This document shows, piece by piece, positions 1 to 8,567 of a DNA stretch of 64,000 nucleotides. The notes beneath the pieces were generated by a model. The model ran no database searches and was not told the origin of the DNA. It saw nothing but the letters and a program-made list of their open reading frames with translations. The first letter of the stretch is position 1. Each line of letters opens with the position of its first letter. Source of the DNA: Zoogloea sp. (GTDB lineage: Bacteria > Pseudomonadota > Gammaproteobacteria > Burkholderiales > Rhodocyclaceae). The stretch is taken from positions 26,990 to 90,989 of the forward strand of contig NZ_JAFLDT010000010.1 of assembly GCF_017302315.1 (NCBI RefSeq), written 5' to 3'. The position numbers and the translations under genes are program-made.

Positions 1-1496
1 AGTACTACATCTCGGCCATCGAGCCCATTCTCGACGACGGAGGCAAGGTGGTGGGCGCAATCGCAGCCCGGGTGGATATCCAGGCGGATATGGATCGTCT
101 GTTCAAGGCCCTCGGCGAGATCAAGTCGGGCGCCACCGGCTATGCCTACATCTTTTCACCCCAGGACGACACCACCAAGACGGAACTCATCCACTACCCC
201 GGTCATGCCGGGAAGACCCTGGGCGAGATTGGCAATCCGGCACTCAGCGCCATCGTTGCCGAGCAGATTCGGCGCAAACAAGGGGCGATGACCTACGCCT
301 GGAGCAGCCCGGAGAGCCCTGATATGGCGCCGAAGATGGTCGTGTTCGACAGCGCACCCGCCTGGGGCTGGATTGTTGCGACCGGGAGCTTCATTGATGA
401 ATTCACCGTGGAGGCCCGCCAGCTTCGCAACAACCTGATTGCCCTGTGCGTCGGGGGTGCGCTCCTGCTCACCATCGTACTGTTCTTCATCACCCGCAAT
501 CGCCTGTCACCCATCAAAGGCCTGCTTGAGGCCACTCACCGCATCGGAGATGGTGATCTGAGTGTTCGCTTCCCCGAAACTGCGGCGGACAGTGCCAACG
601 AACTTGACCAGATCACCCGCTCTTTAGACGGCACCACCCGCAAGATCGGAACGCTGATCAGCGACGTGATCCGCACCGCCAACACGGTCAAGGAGTCGGC
701 ACGCACCTTGAGGCTGGGCTCGGATGAAGTGGTCAACGGCACTTCCTCCCAGAGCGAGGCTGCTGCCGGCCTCGCCTCCGCCATCGAGGAACTGTCCGTC
801 AGCATCAGTCACGTGTCCGACAGCGCGGCACTGGCCCGCGACATCACCCAGCAGGCCAAGGCCCACGCCGACGACGGCGGCATCAAGGTCCGGAACATGA
901 TCAGCGGCATGGACCGTATCTCGGACGAGATCGGCAAGGCCGGCGAAGCCGTCAATTTGCTTTCCGAGCGTTCGGCCCGTATTTCCAACATCGGCAAGAT
1001 CATCAACGAAATTGCTGATCAGACAAACCTGCTCGCCCTCAACGCCGCCATCGAGGCAGCCCGGGCGGGTGAAAGCGGCCGCGGATTCGCCGTGGTGGCC
1101 GACGAGGTGCGCAAACTGGCTGAACGCACTGCCAGCTCCACCCGGGAAATCTCTGTCACCGTTTCCGAGGTACAGGGTGAGGCTGATCGGGTCGTCGCCA
1201 TGATCAAGGGCGTCGCGAGCGAAGTGCGCGAAGGCGTCCAGTTCGCCACCGATTCGGGTTCCGTGCTCGACTCCATTCGCAACGAGAGCAACCGTACCAC
1301 CAGCGCAGTCAACGACATCGCCGACGCCATGCGGGAACAAAGCGCAGCCAGCCAGGACGTCGCCCGCGGGGTCGAACGGATCGCCCAGATGGCCGAGCTG
1401 AACAACCAGATCACCCGGCACACCCACGGACAGACCGCGGTGTTGGAACAGCTGGCTGCCGACCTGGAAGCCAAGGTCAGCCACTTCCGGGTTTGA
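1..1496 (+). CDS. Methyl-accepting chemotaxis protein, 5' end cut by the window
   Basis: The reading frame is open from base 3 at the window edge, so the gene begins upstream; a GTG at 48 is internal to the sensor domain and is not taken as the start. About 497 residues are visible. The first ~130 look like the end of a periplasmic Cache-type ligand-binding domain. A hydrophobic membrane segment follows at about visible residues 145-165, then a HAMP linker, then the cytoplasmic signalling domain with the conserved hairpin tip ([20 protein letters not shown], about 335-356). The family passes ligand signals to CheA/CheW to control flagellar motors or related outputs. The ligand cannot be told from this sequence. 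The family assignment is secure. Confidence 0.95.
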   Translation, partial: YYISAIEPILDDGGKVVGAIAARVDIQADMDRLFKALGEIKSGATGYAYIFSPQDDTTKTELIHYPGHAGKTLGEIGNPALSAIVAEQIRRKQGAMTYAWSSPESPDMAPKMVVFDSAPAWGWIVATGSFIDEFTVEARQLRNNLIALCVGGALLLTIVLFFITRNRLSPIKGLLEATHRIGDGDLSVRFPETAADSANELDQITRSLDGTTRKIGTLISDVIRTANTVKESARTLRLGSDEVVNGTSSQSEAAAGLASAIEELSVSISHVSDSAALARDITQQAKAHADDGGIKVRNMISGMDRISDEIGKAGEAVNLLSERSARISNIGKIINEIADQTNLLALNAAIEAARAGESGRGFAVVADEVRKLAERTASSTREISVTVSEVQGEADRVVAMIKGVASEVREGVQFATDSGSVLDSIRNESNRTTSAVNDIADAMREQSAASQDVARGVERIAQMAELNNQITRHTHGQTAVLEQLAADLEAKVSHFRV

Positions 1497-1510
1497 AAAG
1501 CGTCATCCCG

Positions 1511-1550
1511 GCGGGCCCGCCCCTCGAATGGGATGGGCCCGCACTGTTTT
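1511..1550 (+). terminator. Rho-independent terminator after the chemoreceptor gene
   Basis: An 8-bp perfect GC stem (GCGGGCCC at 1511-1518 pairing with GGGCCCGC at 1535-1542) is extended inside by a further CCC/GGG pairing and is followed by a short T run at 1547-1550. It lies 15 bases after the chemoreceptor stop and well before glyA, so it probably separates the two transcripts. The T tract is short, so efficiency is uncertain. Confidence 0.6.
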
Positions 1551-1623
1551 GGAACACCGGCTTTCGGTAAGCACGGAGGGCCGTGTTAAACTCCCCTTTT
1601 GACTCAAACCCACCCGGATCACC

Positions 1624-2874
1624 ATGTTTTCCAAGCAAAATACCCTCGCCAAGGTCGACCCCGAACTCTGGCAAGCCATTGAGGCCGAAAACCGCCGTCA
1701 GGAAGATCACATCGAACTGATCGCGTCCGAGAACTATGTCAGTGCAGCCGTCATGGAAGCCCAGGGCTCCCAGCTCACCAACAAGTATGCGGAAGGTTAT
1801 CCGGGCAAGCGGTATTACGGTGGTTGCGAGTTCGTCGATCTGGCCGAGCAGCTCGCCATCGAACGCCTCAAGACCCTCTTCGGTGCAGAAGCCGCCAACG
1901 TGCAACCGAACTCCGGCTCCCAGGCCAACCAAGCGGTGCTGATGGCCTTCGCCAAGCCTGGCGACACCATCATGGGCATGAGCCTGGCCGAAGGCGGCCA
2001 CCTGACCCACGGCATGCCCCTGAACATGTCCGGCAAGTGGTTCAACGTCGTCGCCTACGGCCTCGACAAGAACGAAGAGATCGACTACGACAAGATGGAA
2101 GCGCTGGCCCGCGAGCACAAGCCGCGTATCATCATCGCCGGCGCCTCCGCCTACTCCCTGCGCATCGACTTCGAGCGCTTCGCCAAGATCGCCAAAGAGA
2201 TCGGCGCAATCTTCTGGGTGGACATGGCCCACTACGCCGGCCTCATCGCGGCGGGCTACTACCCCAACCCGGTGCCCCACGCCGACGTGGTCACCTCCAC
2301 CACCCACAAGACCCTGCGTGGCCCCCGTGGCGGCATCATCCTAATGAAGGCCGAGCACGAAAAGGCCCTCAACTCCGCCATCTTCCCGGGTCTTCAGGGT
2401 GGTCCGCTGATGCATGTCATCGCGGCCAAGGCCGTGGCCTTCAAGGAAGCCGCCGAGCCCCAGTTCAAGCGCTATCAGGAACAGGTCATCGCCAACGCCC
2501 GCGTGATGGCGCGTGTGCTGGGTGAAGAGCGTGGTCTGCGCATCGTTTCCGGCCGCACGGAAAGCCACGTGTTCCTGGTCGACCTCCAGTCCAAGAACAT
2601 CACCGGCAAGGAAGCCGAAGCCGCGCTGGGTCGTGCCCACATCACCGTCAACAAGAATTCGATCCCGAACGACCCCCAGAAGCCCTTCGTGACTTCCGGC
2701 ATCCGCATCGGCTCCCCGGCGATGACCACCCGTGGTTTCACCGAGATCGAGGCCGAACGCATTGCGCACCTTATCGCCGATGTGCTCGACAGACCCAATG
2801 ATGAAGCCACCACCGAGAACGTGCGCGCCAAGGTTGCCGAGCTGTGCCGCAAGTTCCCGGTTTACGGGGCGTAA
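1624..2874 (+). CDS. glyA: Serine hydroxymethyltransferase
   Basis: The product interconverts serine plus tetrahydrofolate with glycine plus 5,10-methylene-tetrahydrofolate, the main source of one-carbon units, in the cytosol. The 416-residue length matches the bacterial family. The pyridoxal phosphate lysine is visible as K229 in the motif [13 protein letters not shown], at the same number as in the E. coli enzyme. The N-terminal region ([20 protein letters not shown]-like [12 protein letters not shown]) is also typical. It is followed 27 bases later by nrdR, a common neighbour in Betaproteobacteria that makes a glyA-nrdR-ribD unit plausible. The leader contains a small CACGG/CCGTG hairpin at 1574-1587 of unknown meaning. 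Confidence 0.98.
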   Translation: MFSKQNTLAKVDPELWQAIEAENRRQEDHIELIASENYVSAAVMEAQGSQLTNKYAEGYPGKRYYGGCEFVDLAEQLAIERLKTLFGAEAANVQPNSGSQANQAVLMAFAKPGDTIMGMSLAEGGHLTHGMPLNMSGKWFNVVAYGLDKNEEIDYDKMEALAREHKPRIIIAGASAYSLRIDFERFAKIAKEIGAIFWVDMAHYAGLIAAGYYPNPVPHADVVTSTTHKTLRGPRGGIILMKAEHEKALNSAIFPGLQGGPLMHVIAAKAVAFKEAAEPQFKRYQEQVIANARVMARVLGEERGLRIVSGRTESHVFLVDLQSKNITGKEAEAALGRAHITVNKNSIPNDPQKPFVTSGIRIGSPAMTTRGFTEIEAERIAHLIADVLDRPNDEATTENVRAKVAELCRKFPVYGA

Positions 2875-2901
2875 CACGCGTACCGGCAGGCAGGCCAGAG
2901 C

Positions 2902-3381
2902 ATGCACTGTCCCTTCTGCGGCGCCGACAACACACAGGTCACCGACACCCGTGAGAACGAGGACGGTGACATTGTCCGGCGCCGCCGTCGCTGCCTGTCC
3001 TGCGACAAGCGTTTCACCACCTATGAGCGCATCGACCTCAAGATGCCCCAGGTGGTCAAGAAGAATGGCAGCCGTGCCGACTACAGCCGTGACAAGCTGC
3101 TCGGAAGCCTGAGCCTGGCACTGCGCAAGCGGCCGGTCACCGCCGAAAGCGTGGAAGCCGCCGTTGACCGCATCGAGGCCAAGCTGCTCTCCTCCGGCGA
3201 GCGCGAGATTCCTTCCGAACGCATCGGAGAACTGGTGATGCGGGAGCTGAAGAAGCTCGACAAGGTTGCCTATATCCGTTTTGCGTCGGTCTATCGGGCC
3301 TTCGAGGATGTGGACGAGTTCTCGGAAGTGATCCGGGAGGTCAGCACCCGCCCCCGTGGTCGCCCCCCCAAGACATCCTGA
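2902..3381 (+). CDS. nrdR: Transcriptional repressor NrdR
   Basis: NrdR is a nucleotide-sensing repressor of ribonucleotide reductase genes. The 159-residue protein shows the N-terminal zinc ribbon with four cysteines (C3, C6, C31, C34) followed by an ATP-cone domain from about residue 48 to 140, including the [11 protein letters not shown] signature near residue 120. Length and domain order are as in the family. No ribonucleotide reductase gene lies in the window, so its targets are elsewhere. It sits between glyA and ribD with short gaps, suggesting co-transcription. Confidence 0.97.
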   Translation: MHCPFCGADNTQVTDTRENEDGDIVRRRRRCLSCDKRFTTYERIDLKMPQVVKKNGSRADYSRDKLLGSLSLALRKRPVTAESVEAAVDRIEAKLLSSGEREIPSERIGELVMRELKKLDKVAYIRFASVYRAFEDVDEFSEVIREVSTRPRGRPPKTS

Positions 3382-3391
3382 GGGTTTTCAG

Positions 3392-4480
3392 ATGACCGCC
3401 ACCGCCGATGACTACCGGTGGATGGCCCGCGCCCTCGAACTGGCGAAACGCGGGCTCCTCACCACGACCCCCAACCCTCGCGTCGGCTGCGTCATTGTCC
3501 GCGAGGATCGCATCGTTGGCGAAGGCTGGCACGTGCGGGCCGGCGAGCCCCACGCGGAGGTCCATGCCCTTGCCATGGCGGGCGAGCAGGCCCGCAACGC
3601 AACGGCCTACGTGACCCTGGAACCGTGTTCCCATTTCGGACGCACGCCCCCCTGTGCCGAAGCACTCGTCAACGCGGGTGTGGCGCGGGTCGTGGTTGCA
3701 ATGGAAGATCCCAACCCGCTGGTAGCGGGGCGCGGCCTCGCCCGCCTCCGGGACGCAGGCATCGTCGTCATCTCCGGCGTTCAGGAGATCGAGGCGCGGG
3801 AGCTCAATATCGGTTTCATCTCACGCATGACCCGGGGGCGCCCCTGGCTTCGCCTCAAGGCGGCTGCCACCCTGGACGGCAAGACCGCCCTTGAGAATGG
3901 GGTTTCCCAATGGATCACCGGCGAGGACGCCCGTCGTGATGCCCACCGTTGGCGCGCGCGCTCCTGCGCCGTGCTCACCGGTATCGGCACCGTGCGTGAC
4001 GATGACCCGCAACTCACCGTCAGGGCGGTGCCAACCGAGCGCCAGCCTTTGCGCGTGGTTGTTGATGCCCGCCTGGAAACCCCCCTCAATGCGCGTCTGC
4101 TGGATGGGGGGCCAGTCCTTGTAGCGGCCGCCATCCACGACACCGAACGCATTGCGGCCCTTGAGCGACGAGGGGCCGAAGTGGTGGTCCTTCCCAACGA
4201 CGGCGGCAAGGTTGATCTCCAGGCCTTGCTGATCGAGCTGGGCCGTCGCGGTCTCAACGAGGTCCTTGCGGAAAGTGGCTTCAAGCTCAATGGCTCGCTA
4301 CTCAAGGAAGGCTGCGTCGACGAGCTGGTCCTGTATCTCGCGCCGGCCCTTGTGGGCGACGCAGCACAGGGGCTGTTCAACCTGCCCGCACTGAGCAGCC
4401 TGACAGGCAAGCGCCCGCTCGCCTTCCACGATGTGCGCCTTGTGGGCCGCGATCTGCGCATCATCGCCCGACCTGATTGA
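3392..4480 (+). CDS. ribD: Bifunctional riboflavin deaminase/reductase RibD
   Basis: RibD carries out the second and third steps of riboflavin synthesis: deamination of the diaminopyrimidine product of RibA and NADPH reduction of the sugar. The start at 3392 is chosen because GAGGG lies just before it and because the upstream in-frame codon at 3356 falls within nrdR. The resulting 362 residues contain the zinc deaminase motifs HAE (54-56) and PCSHFGRTPPC (cysteines 79 and 88), followed by the reductase domain from about residue 145. The order nrdR-ribD is widespread in Proteobacteria. The rest of the riboflavin genes are not in this window. Confidence 0.97.
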   Translation: MTATADDYRWMARALELAKRGLLTTTPNPRVGCVIVREDRIVGEGWHVRAGEPHAEVHALAMAGEQARNATAYVTLEPCSHFGRTPPCAEALVNAGVARVVVAMEDPNPLVAGRGLARLRDAGIVVISGVQEIEARELNIGFISRMTRGRPWLRLKAAATLDGKTALENGVSQWITGEDARRDAHRWRARSCAVLTGIGTVRDDDPQLTVRAVPTERQPLRVVVDARLETPLNARLLDGGPVLVAAAIHDTERIAALERRGAEVVVLPNDGGKVDLQALLIELGRRGLNEVLAESGFKLNGSLLKEGCVDELVLYLAPALVGDAAQGLFNLPALSSLTGKRPLAFHDVRLVGRDLRIIARPD

Positions 4481-4611
4481 CCGCCCCGCGCACGGCCCGC
4501 TTCGTCCAGGGCCGAATCTGCAAACCTTTGACAGACGCATGAAGTTTGCGTCATCGAAGCGGGCGGGATGGCGTTAAGGAAGGCCCGCTACCGAAAACCA
4601 CCCATTGTTTG

Positions 4612-5577
4612 ATGACGCCTCTCCGCCTGACCGCTTCCCTTGCCCTTACCCTCAGCCTTGTTTCCCATGGGCTTCACGCCGAAACCGCCATCATCCTGAA
4701 CTCGGTAGACGAGAGCGTCAGCTTCGTCGATACCCGCAGTTACCAGGAAACCGGCCGCGCACCGGTGTGCAAGGAGCCCCATCACCTCATGGCGATGCCC
4801 GACGACAGTGCGGTCATCATCGCCTGCGCAGTCTCCAATGAGCTGGTGTTTCTTGACCCCCGTACCGGCAAGGAGCTGAAGCGCATCAAGAACATTTCAG
4901 ACCCCTATCAGATCGGCTTTTCACCCGACAAGACCTGGTTCGTTGCCAACTCCCTGCGCCTCGACCGCGTGGATCTTTACCGGGCAGCCGATTTCAGTCT
5001 GGCCGCACGGATACCCGCGGAGAAGACACCCTCCCACATGGCATTCGACAAGGCCAGCCAGTTCGTCTTCATCACCCTGCAGGACAGCAATGAAGTCCTC
5101 GCCGTCGATCTGAAGACCCGCCAACCCGCCTGGCGGCACCCGGTGGGACCGACCCCCGCGGGCATCCACATGACACCCGACGACCGCTACCTGTTGGTCG
5201 GGATCATGGGGGCCGACTACGTGGAAGTGATCGACTGGCGCGCCCGAAAGACCATCACGCGCATCGTCACGGCCCGTGGCGCCCACAACTTCCTGCCCCG
5301 GGGAGACGGTCGCCACGTCTTTGTTTCCAATCGCACCATCAATGGCAGCATCTCCCTCGTGGACATGCAGGATCTGCGCGTCGTCGAGCGCTACGACGTT
5401 CCCGGCGGTCCGGATGACATGGAAATCCGTGCAGATGGCAAGGAATTGTGGGCCACCGCCCGCTTTGCCCGAAAAGTGCAGGTTGTAAACCTGGAGCAAA
5501 AGCAGCTCTCGCACTCGATCCGGGTGGGTCGCTCGCCCCACGGCGTGTCCTTCATCAACCACGCCCCAAGGCAATGA
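4612..5577 (+). CDS. Exported YVTN-type beta-propeller protein
   Basis: The 321-residue product starts with a clear signal peptide (MTPLRLTASLALTLSLVSHG, cleavage near HAE), which is why the ATG at 4612 is preferred to an in-frame TTG at 4546. The mature part consists of repeated beta-propeller blades of the YVTN/cytochrome d1 type, seen as recurring patterns such as FSPDKTWFVAN, MTPDDRYLLVG and IRADGKELWATARF. No heme or metal motif is evident. Members are typically periplasmic scaffold or binding proteins with no fixed function. Its stop overlaps the next start by ATGA, so it is translationally coupled to a deacetylase. The function is not known. Confidence 0.85.
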   Translation: MTPLRLTASLALTLSLVSHGLHAETAIILNSVDESVSFVDTRSYQETGRAPVCKEPHHLMAMPDDSAVIIACAVSNELVFLDPRTGKELKRIKNISDPYQIGFSPDKTWFVANSLRLDRVDLYRAADFSLAARIPAEKTPSHMAFDKASQFVFITLQDSNEVLAVDLKTRQPAWRHPVGPTPAGIHMTPDDRYLLVGIMGADYVEVIDWRARKTITRIVTARGAHNFLPRGDGRHVFVSNRTINGSISLVDMQDLRVVERYDVPGGPDDMEIRADGKELWATARFARKVQVVNLEQKQLSHSIRVGRSPHGVSFINHAPRQ

Positions 5578-6314
5578 CGAAGATCCGCCCCATCGTAGCG
5601 GCAATGTTCATGTGTGCCGCCAGTCTTGCCCATGGCGCCGCACCGGCGACCTGCAAGGGCACGCTCTTCCTGACGCTGGACACCGGCAACATGCGACATG
5701 CCGAAGCCATTGCCGAGATACTTGGCAAACACCAGATCAAGGCAACGTTCTTCGTCGCCCAGGAACGCACCGTGCGAGGTGATCAGGCCCTGGACCCCGC
5801 CTGGGGCGACTACTGGCGAGCACGGGTGGCCGAGGGCCACGCCTTTGGCAGCCACACCTGGCACCACGGCAGTTTTCGCCAGGATGGTCCCGATGGCCGC
5901 GTCGCCTACCGCCTCATGGACGGCAGGATCGTAAGGCTGGATGCTGCAGAGGTCTGTGCGGAACTGAAGGCGCCTGATACACGCTTTGAGGCCCTCACCG
6001 GACGCCCCCTTGACCCTCTCTGGCGGGCGCCCGGCGGACGGACAACTCCGCTCACCCTCCAAGCCGCCAGGGCGTGCGGCTATCAGCATGTCCATTGGTC
6101 GCCCGCTGGCTTTCTGGGAGACGAACTCCCCTCCCAGACCCATCCCAATTCAATGCTGCTGGAAAAGGCGCTGAAGCATGTCCGGGATGGGGACATTCTG
6201 ATGGCCCACTTGGGCATCTGGTCCCGCAAGGATCCCTTCGCCCCCATGCTCGACCCCCTGATCGCGGGCCTCAAGTCCCGCGGATTCTGTTTCGCCCGCC
6301 TGCCTGCCCCATGA
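5574..6314 (+). CDS. Exported polysaccharide deacetylase (NodB-like)
   Basis: This 246-residue protein has a signal peptide (first ~22 residues) and a NodB-homology domain that in characterised relatives removes N- or O-acetyl groups from polysaccharides. Motif 1 reads TLDTG (35-38 region) rather than the usual TFDDG: the catalytic-base Asp is kept but the second, metal-ligand Asp is Thr. Motif 2 is SHTWHH, with both metal-binding His present, and RAPGG resembles motif 3. The ATG at 5574 overlaps the upstream stop, and its own stop overlaps the next gene's ATG at 6311. The substrate is unknown. Confidence 0.85.
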   Translation: MTKIRPIVAAMFMCAASLAHGAAPATCKGTLFLTLDTGNMRHAEAIAEILGKHQIKATFFVAQERTVRGDQALDPAWGDYWRARVAEGHAFGSHTWHHGSFRQDGPDGRVAYRLMDGRIVRLDAAEVCAELKAPDTRFEALTGRPLDPLWRAPGGRTTPLTLQAARACGYQHVHWSPAGFLGDELPSQTHPNSMLLEKALKHVRDGDILMAHLGIWSRKDPFAPMLDPLIAGLKSRGFCFARLPAP

Positions 6315-7291
6315 ATGCCTTTCTCACCGACCTGTTCATCAGCGCGCAAGGCTGGCTCTTCGACCGTCTGGTCCAGCCGGTCCTATTTGCCCTGGGCCTG
6401 GCCGGGTACGTGGAAATGGGCTTTGAGGGCATCGAGTTCGTTCTCATGGGGATTCTCGAACTGGGTATTGCCTATACGGCTCTGCGCCCCCTGGAAGCCT
6501 TCTGGCCGGCAGAGCGCTGGCGCAACCGCCGGGCCGTTCGGGTGGACGTGATGTACACCCTGCTCAACCGCCTGGGCATCATCCCGCTTGCGGTTTTCAC
6601 CCTGCTGGCCCCCGCCTTCATGGCGCTGGATGGCTGGCTACGCTTCCACAATGTGATTCCAAGGCAACTTGAAGACTGGCTGCCGGGGCTTGACACCCAT
6701 CCTCTGGCAAGCTTCCTGATCTATCTTCTGATCCTGGATTTCGCCGAATACTGGCGCCACCGCCTCTCCCACACCCTGGGAGGGTGGTGGGCTCTGCATG
6801 GGATTCATCATTCCCAACGGCAGATGTCGTTCTGGACCGACTCCCGCAATCATCTGCTGGACGACCTGATCGCGGGTATCTGGTTCGCCGGCCTGTCCTT
6901 GCTGATCGGCGTACCACCAGGTCACTTCATTGGCCTGCTGGTCACCCTTCGACTCGTGGAAAACCTGTCGCACACAAATACACGGCTCGGATTCGGGCGC
7001 TTTGGCGACTACCTTATCGTGGGGCCCCGCTATCATCGCTGGCACCATGCCATCGATCTGCCCGACGGGGAAGCCTATCGCCACGGCTGCAATTTCGCGA
7101 TCCTGCTACCCATCTGGGATGTGCTTTTCGGCACCCTTCACCTGGGCGCGAAACTCCCGGCGACCGGCATACACGAAGACAGCCCGGAGGCAATGGCGGC
7201 CCGCGATGATTTCTGGGGCCAACAGAAGCTGGGGCTGATACTGATGTGGCGGGCTCTTGCCCCCCGCCGCCGCAGATCAGGCGCGACGTGA
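6311..7291 (+). CDS. Sterol desaturase / fatty acid hydroxylase family membrane protein
   Basis: The 326-residue product has several membrane segments (about 35-55, 70-110, 130-150, 185-205) and the histidine clusters of the di-iron membrane hydroxylase superfamily: HRLSH, HGIHHSQ and RYHRWHHAID. These enzymes use O2 and a di-iron centre to hydroxylate or desaturate lipid chains. The ATG at 6311 overlaps the deacetylase stop, so the three genes from 4612 to 7291 form a coupled unit. Its 3' end overlaps the convergent moeB gene by 15 bases. The lipid substrate cannot be inferred. Confidence 0.88.
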   Translation: MNAFLTDLFISAQGWLFDRLVQPVLFALGLAGYVEMGFEGIEFVLMGILELGIAYTALRPLEAFWPAERWRNRRAVRVDVMYTLLNRLGIIPLAVFTLLAPAFMALDGWLRFHNVIPRQLEDWLPGLDTHPLASFLIYLLILDFAEYWRHRLSHTLGGWWALHGIHHSQRQMSFWTDSRNHLLDDLIAGIWFAGLSLLIGVPPGHFIGLLVTLRLVENLSHTNTRLGFGRFGDYLIVGPRYHRWHHAIDLPDGEAYRHGCNFAILLPIWDVLFGTLHLGAKLPATGIHEDSPEAMAARDDFWGQQKLGLILMWRALAPRRRRSGAT

Positions 7292-8032
7292 GAGGCACAC
7301 CGGGCAGGCCGGATCGCGCCCGAGGCGGATCGTCCGCCAGTCCATGTCCAACGCATCCAGCAGAAGCAGGCGCCCGGTGAGCGTTTCACCGCAGCCCGCC
7401 AGCAACTTGAGCGCCTCTGCCGCCTGAACAGCGCCAACGATGCCCGTGATCGGTGCAAAGACGCCCATGACCGCGCAACGCACCTCTTCCACATCCTCGC
7501 CCTCGGGAAACAGGCAGTGATAGCAAGGGCTGTCGTCATTGCGCAGATCAAAGACCGAGACCTGACCGTCAAAACGCACCGCAGCCCCGGAAACCAGGGG
7601 CGTGCCCGCCGCCACGCATGCACGATTGATGGCGTGGCGCGTCACAAAGTTGTCGGAGCAATCCAGTACCACGTCGGCGAGGGCGACCTCCTCTTCCAGC
7701 GCAGCGCCCTCAAGCCTGCACGCCAACGGAACAAGCTTCACCTCGGGGTTGAGACGCATCAGGCTGTCGCGTCCCGACTCAACCTTCAAACGCCCCACGC
7801 CATCCTGGCTGTGCAGGATCTGCCGCTGCAGATTGGTGAGATCCACCGTATCGCCATCCGCCAGAACCAATGTCCCGACCCCGGCTGCCGCCAGATACAT
7901 GGCTGCAGGCGACCCCAGTCCGCCGGCCCCCACCACCAGCACCCGGGACGCAACAATGGCCTCCTGACCCTCAATACCGATCTGGGGCAGGAGAATATGG
8001 CGAGAATAGCGCAGGAGCTGATCGTCGTTCAT
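7277..8032 (-). CDS. moeB: Molybdopterin-synthase adenylyltransferase MoeB (HesA/MoeB/ThiF family)
   Basis: MoeB adenylates the C-terminal glycine of MoaD so that it can be thiocarboxylated for molybdenum cofactor synthesis. The 251-residue protein carries the nucleotide-binding GAGGLGS at 35-41, the DNLQRQ-type motif (DLTNLQRQ) near residue 66, and the two zinc cysteine pairs CYHC and CPVC, the latter near the C terminus. It lacks a C-terminal rhodanese domain, which fits MoeB; ThiF or HesA cannot be fully excluded from sequence alone. No other cofactor gene is nearby. The gene ends inside the convergent hydroxylase gene. Confidence 0.88.
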   Translation of the reverse strand: MNDDQLLRYSRHILLPQIGIEGQEAIVASRVLVVGAGGLGSPAAMYLAAAGVGTLVLADGDTVDLTNLQRQILHSQDGVGRLKVESGRDSLMRLNPEVKLVPLACRLEGAALEEEVALADVVLDCSDNFVTRHAINRACVAAGTPLVSGAAVRFDGQVSVFDLRNDDSPCYHCLFPEGEDVEEVRCAVMGVFAPITGIVGAVQAAEALKLLAGCGETLTGRLLLLDALDMDWRTIRLGRDPACPVCLSRRA

Positions 8033-8092
8033 GGAGAGTGAAAACAGCGATGCGGCGCCCGGCAGGCGCCGAAGATGCGATGAGCCAGGTGC

Positions 8093-8545
8093 CTACTTGA
8101 ACTCCCGCAGGTCCGGCGGCGTATCGTCGTGATCCCCGTGGGGATGGGCAGCGTAAGCGCTGATATACACCTCGTGCGACTGCTTGATGAGACGCTCGGG
8201 GGAACGAAGATTGTGCACCTGCGTTTCTTCAACGTAATAGATCAAGGCACGGTGCAGCCGCACGAAAAGCGGTCGATCAAGCTGAAACCCCCCACTGATC
8301 AGCGCGTCTTCAAGAAGCTCAAGGGTGTAGTCGAGAACGTTGTAATGCACAACGAGCGAGAGCTCGTGATGCCCCGGTTCAACCTGAACCCCCCTCAGCG
8401 CCGCCAAGGAACGCTGCGCCTGACGAACCTGCCCCGCCGGAAAGGATTTGAAACGGATCTCACGGGTCTTGGCGATACCGGAGCCCGGATGATGATGACT
8501 TCCGTGCTTGCGTCCAGCCAGCTTGTAAGCAGTCTCACGTCGCAT
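8093..8545 (-). CDS. Conserved-looking protein of unknown function
   Basis: I do not recognise this 150-residue cytosolic protein. The ATG at 8545 is chosen because a GGAGG lies seven bases upstream; a GTG six bases earlier would sit too close to it. The start is His-rich (GRKHGSHHHPGSG, about 11-23), as is the end (HPHGDHDD). The middle (about 30-90) has an alternating strand-helix-strand-strand-helix-strand pattern with LRGV, LSLVVHYN and ISGGF elements, reminiscent of the small ferredoxin-like fold of heavy-metal-associated domains but without their CxxC. It lies between moeB and ctpA on the same strand. A metal role is only a guess. Confidence 0.7.
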   Translation of the reverse strand: MRRETAYKLAGRKHGSHHHPGSGIAKTREIRFKSFPAGQVRQAQRSLAALRGVQVEPGHHELSLVVHYNVLDYTLELLEDALISGGFQLDRPLFVRLHRALIYYVEETQVHNLRSPERLIKQSHEVYISAYAAHPHGDHDDTPPDLREFK

Positions 8546-8567
8546 CGTCACCCCTCCGGCATCCGAG

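Noticed and set aside
4528-4556. TTGACA followed by a GACGCA/TGCGTC dyad before the beta-propeller gene
   Set aside because: The -10 position reads TCATCG, so a promoter is not supported, and the 6-bp dyad alone is weak.
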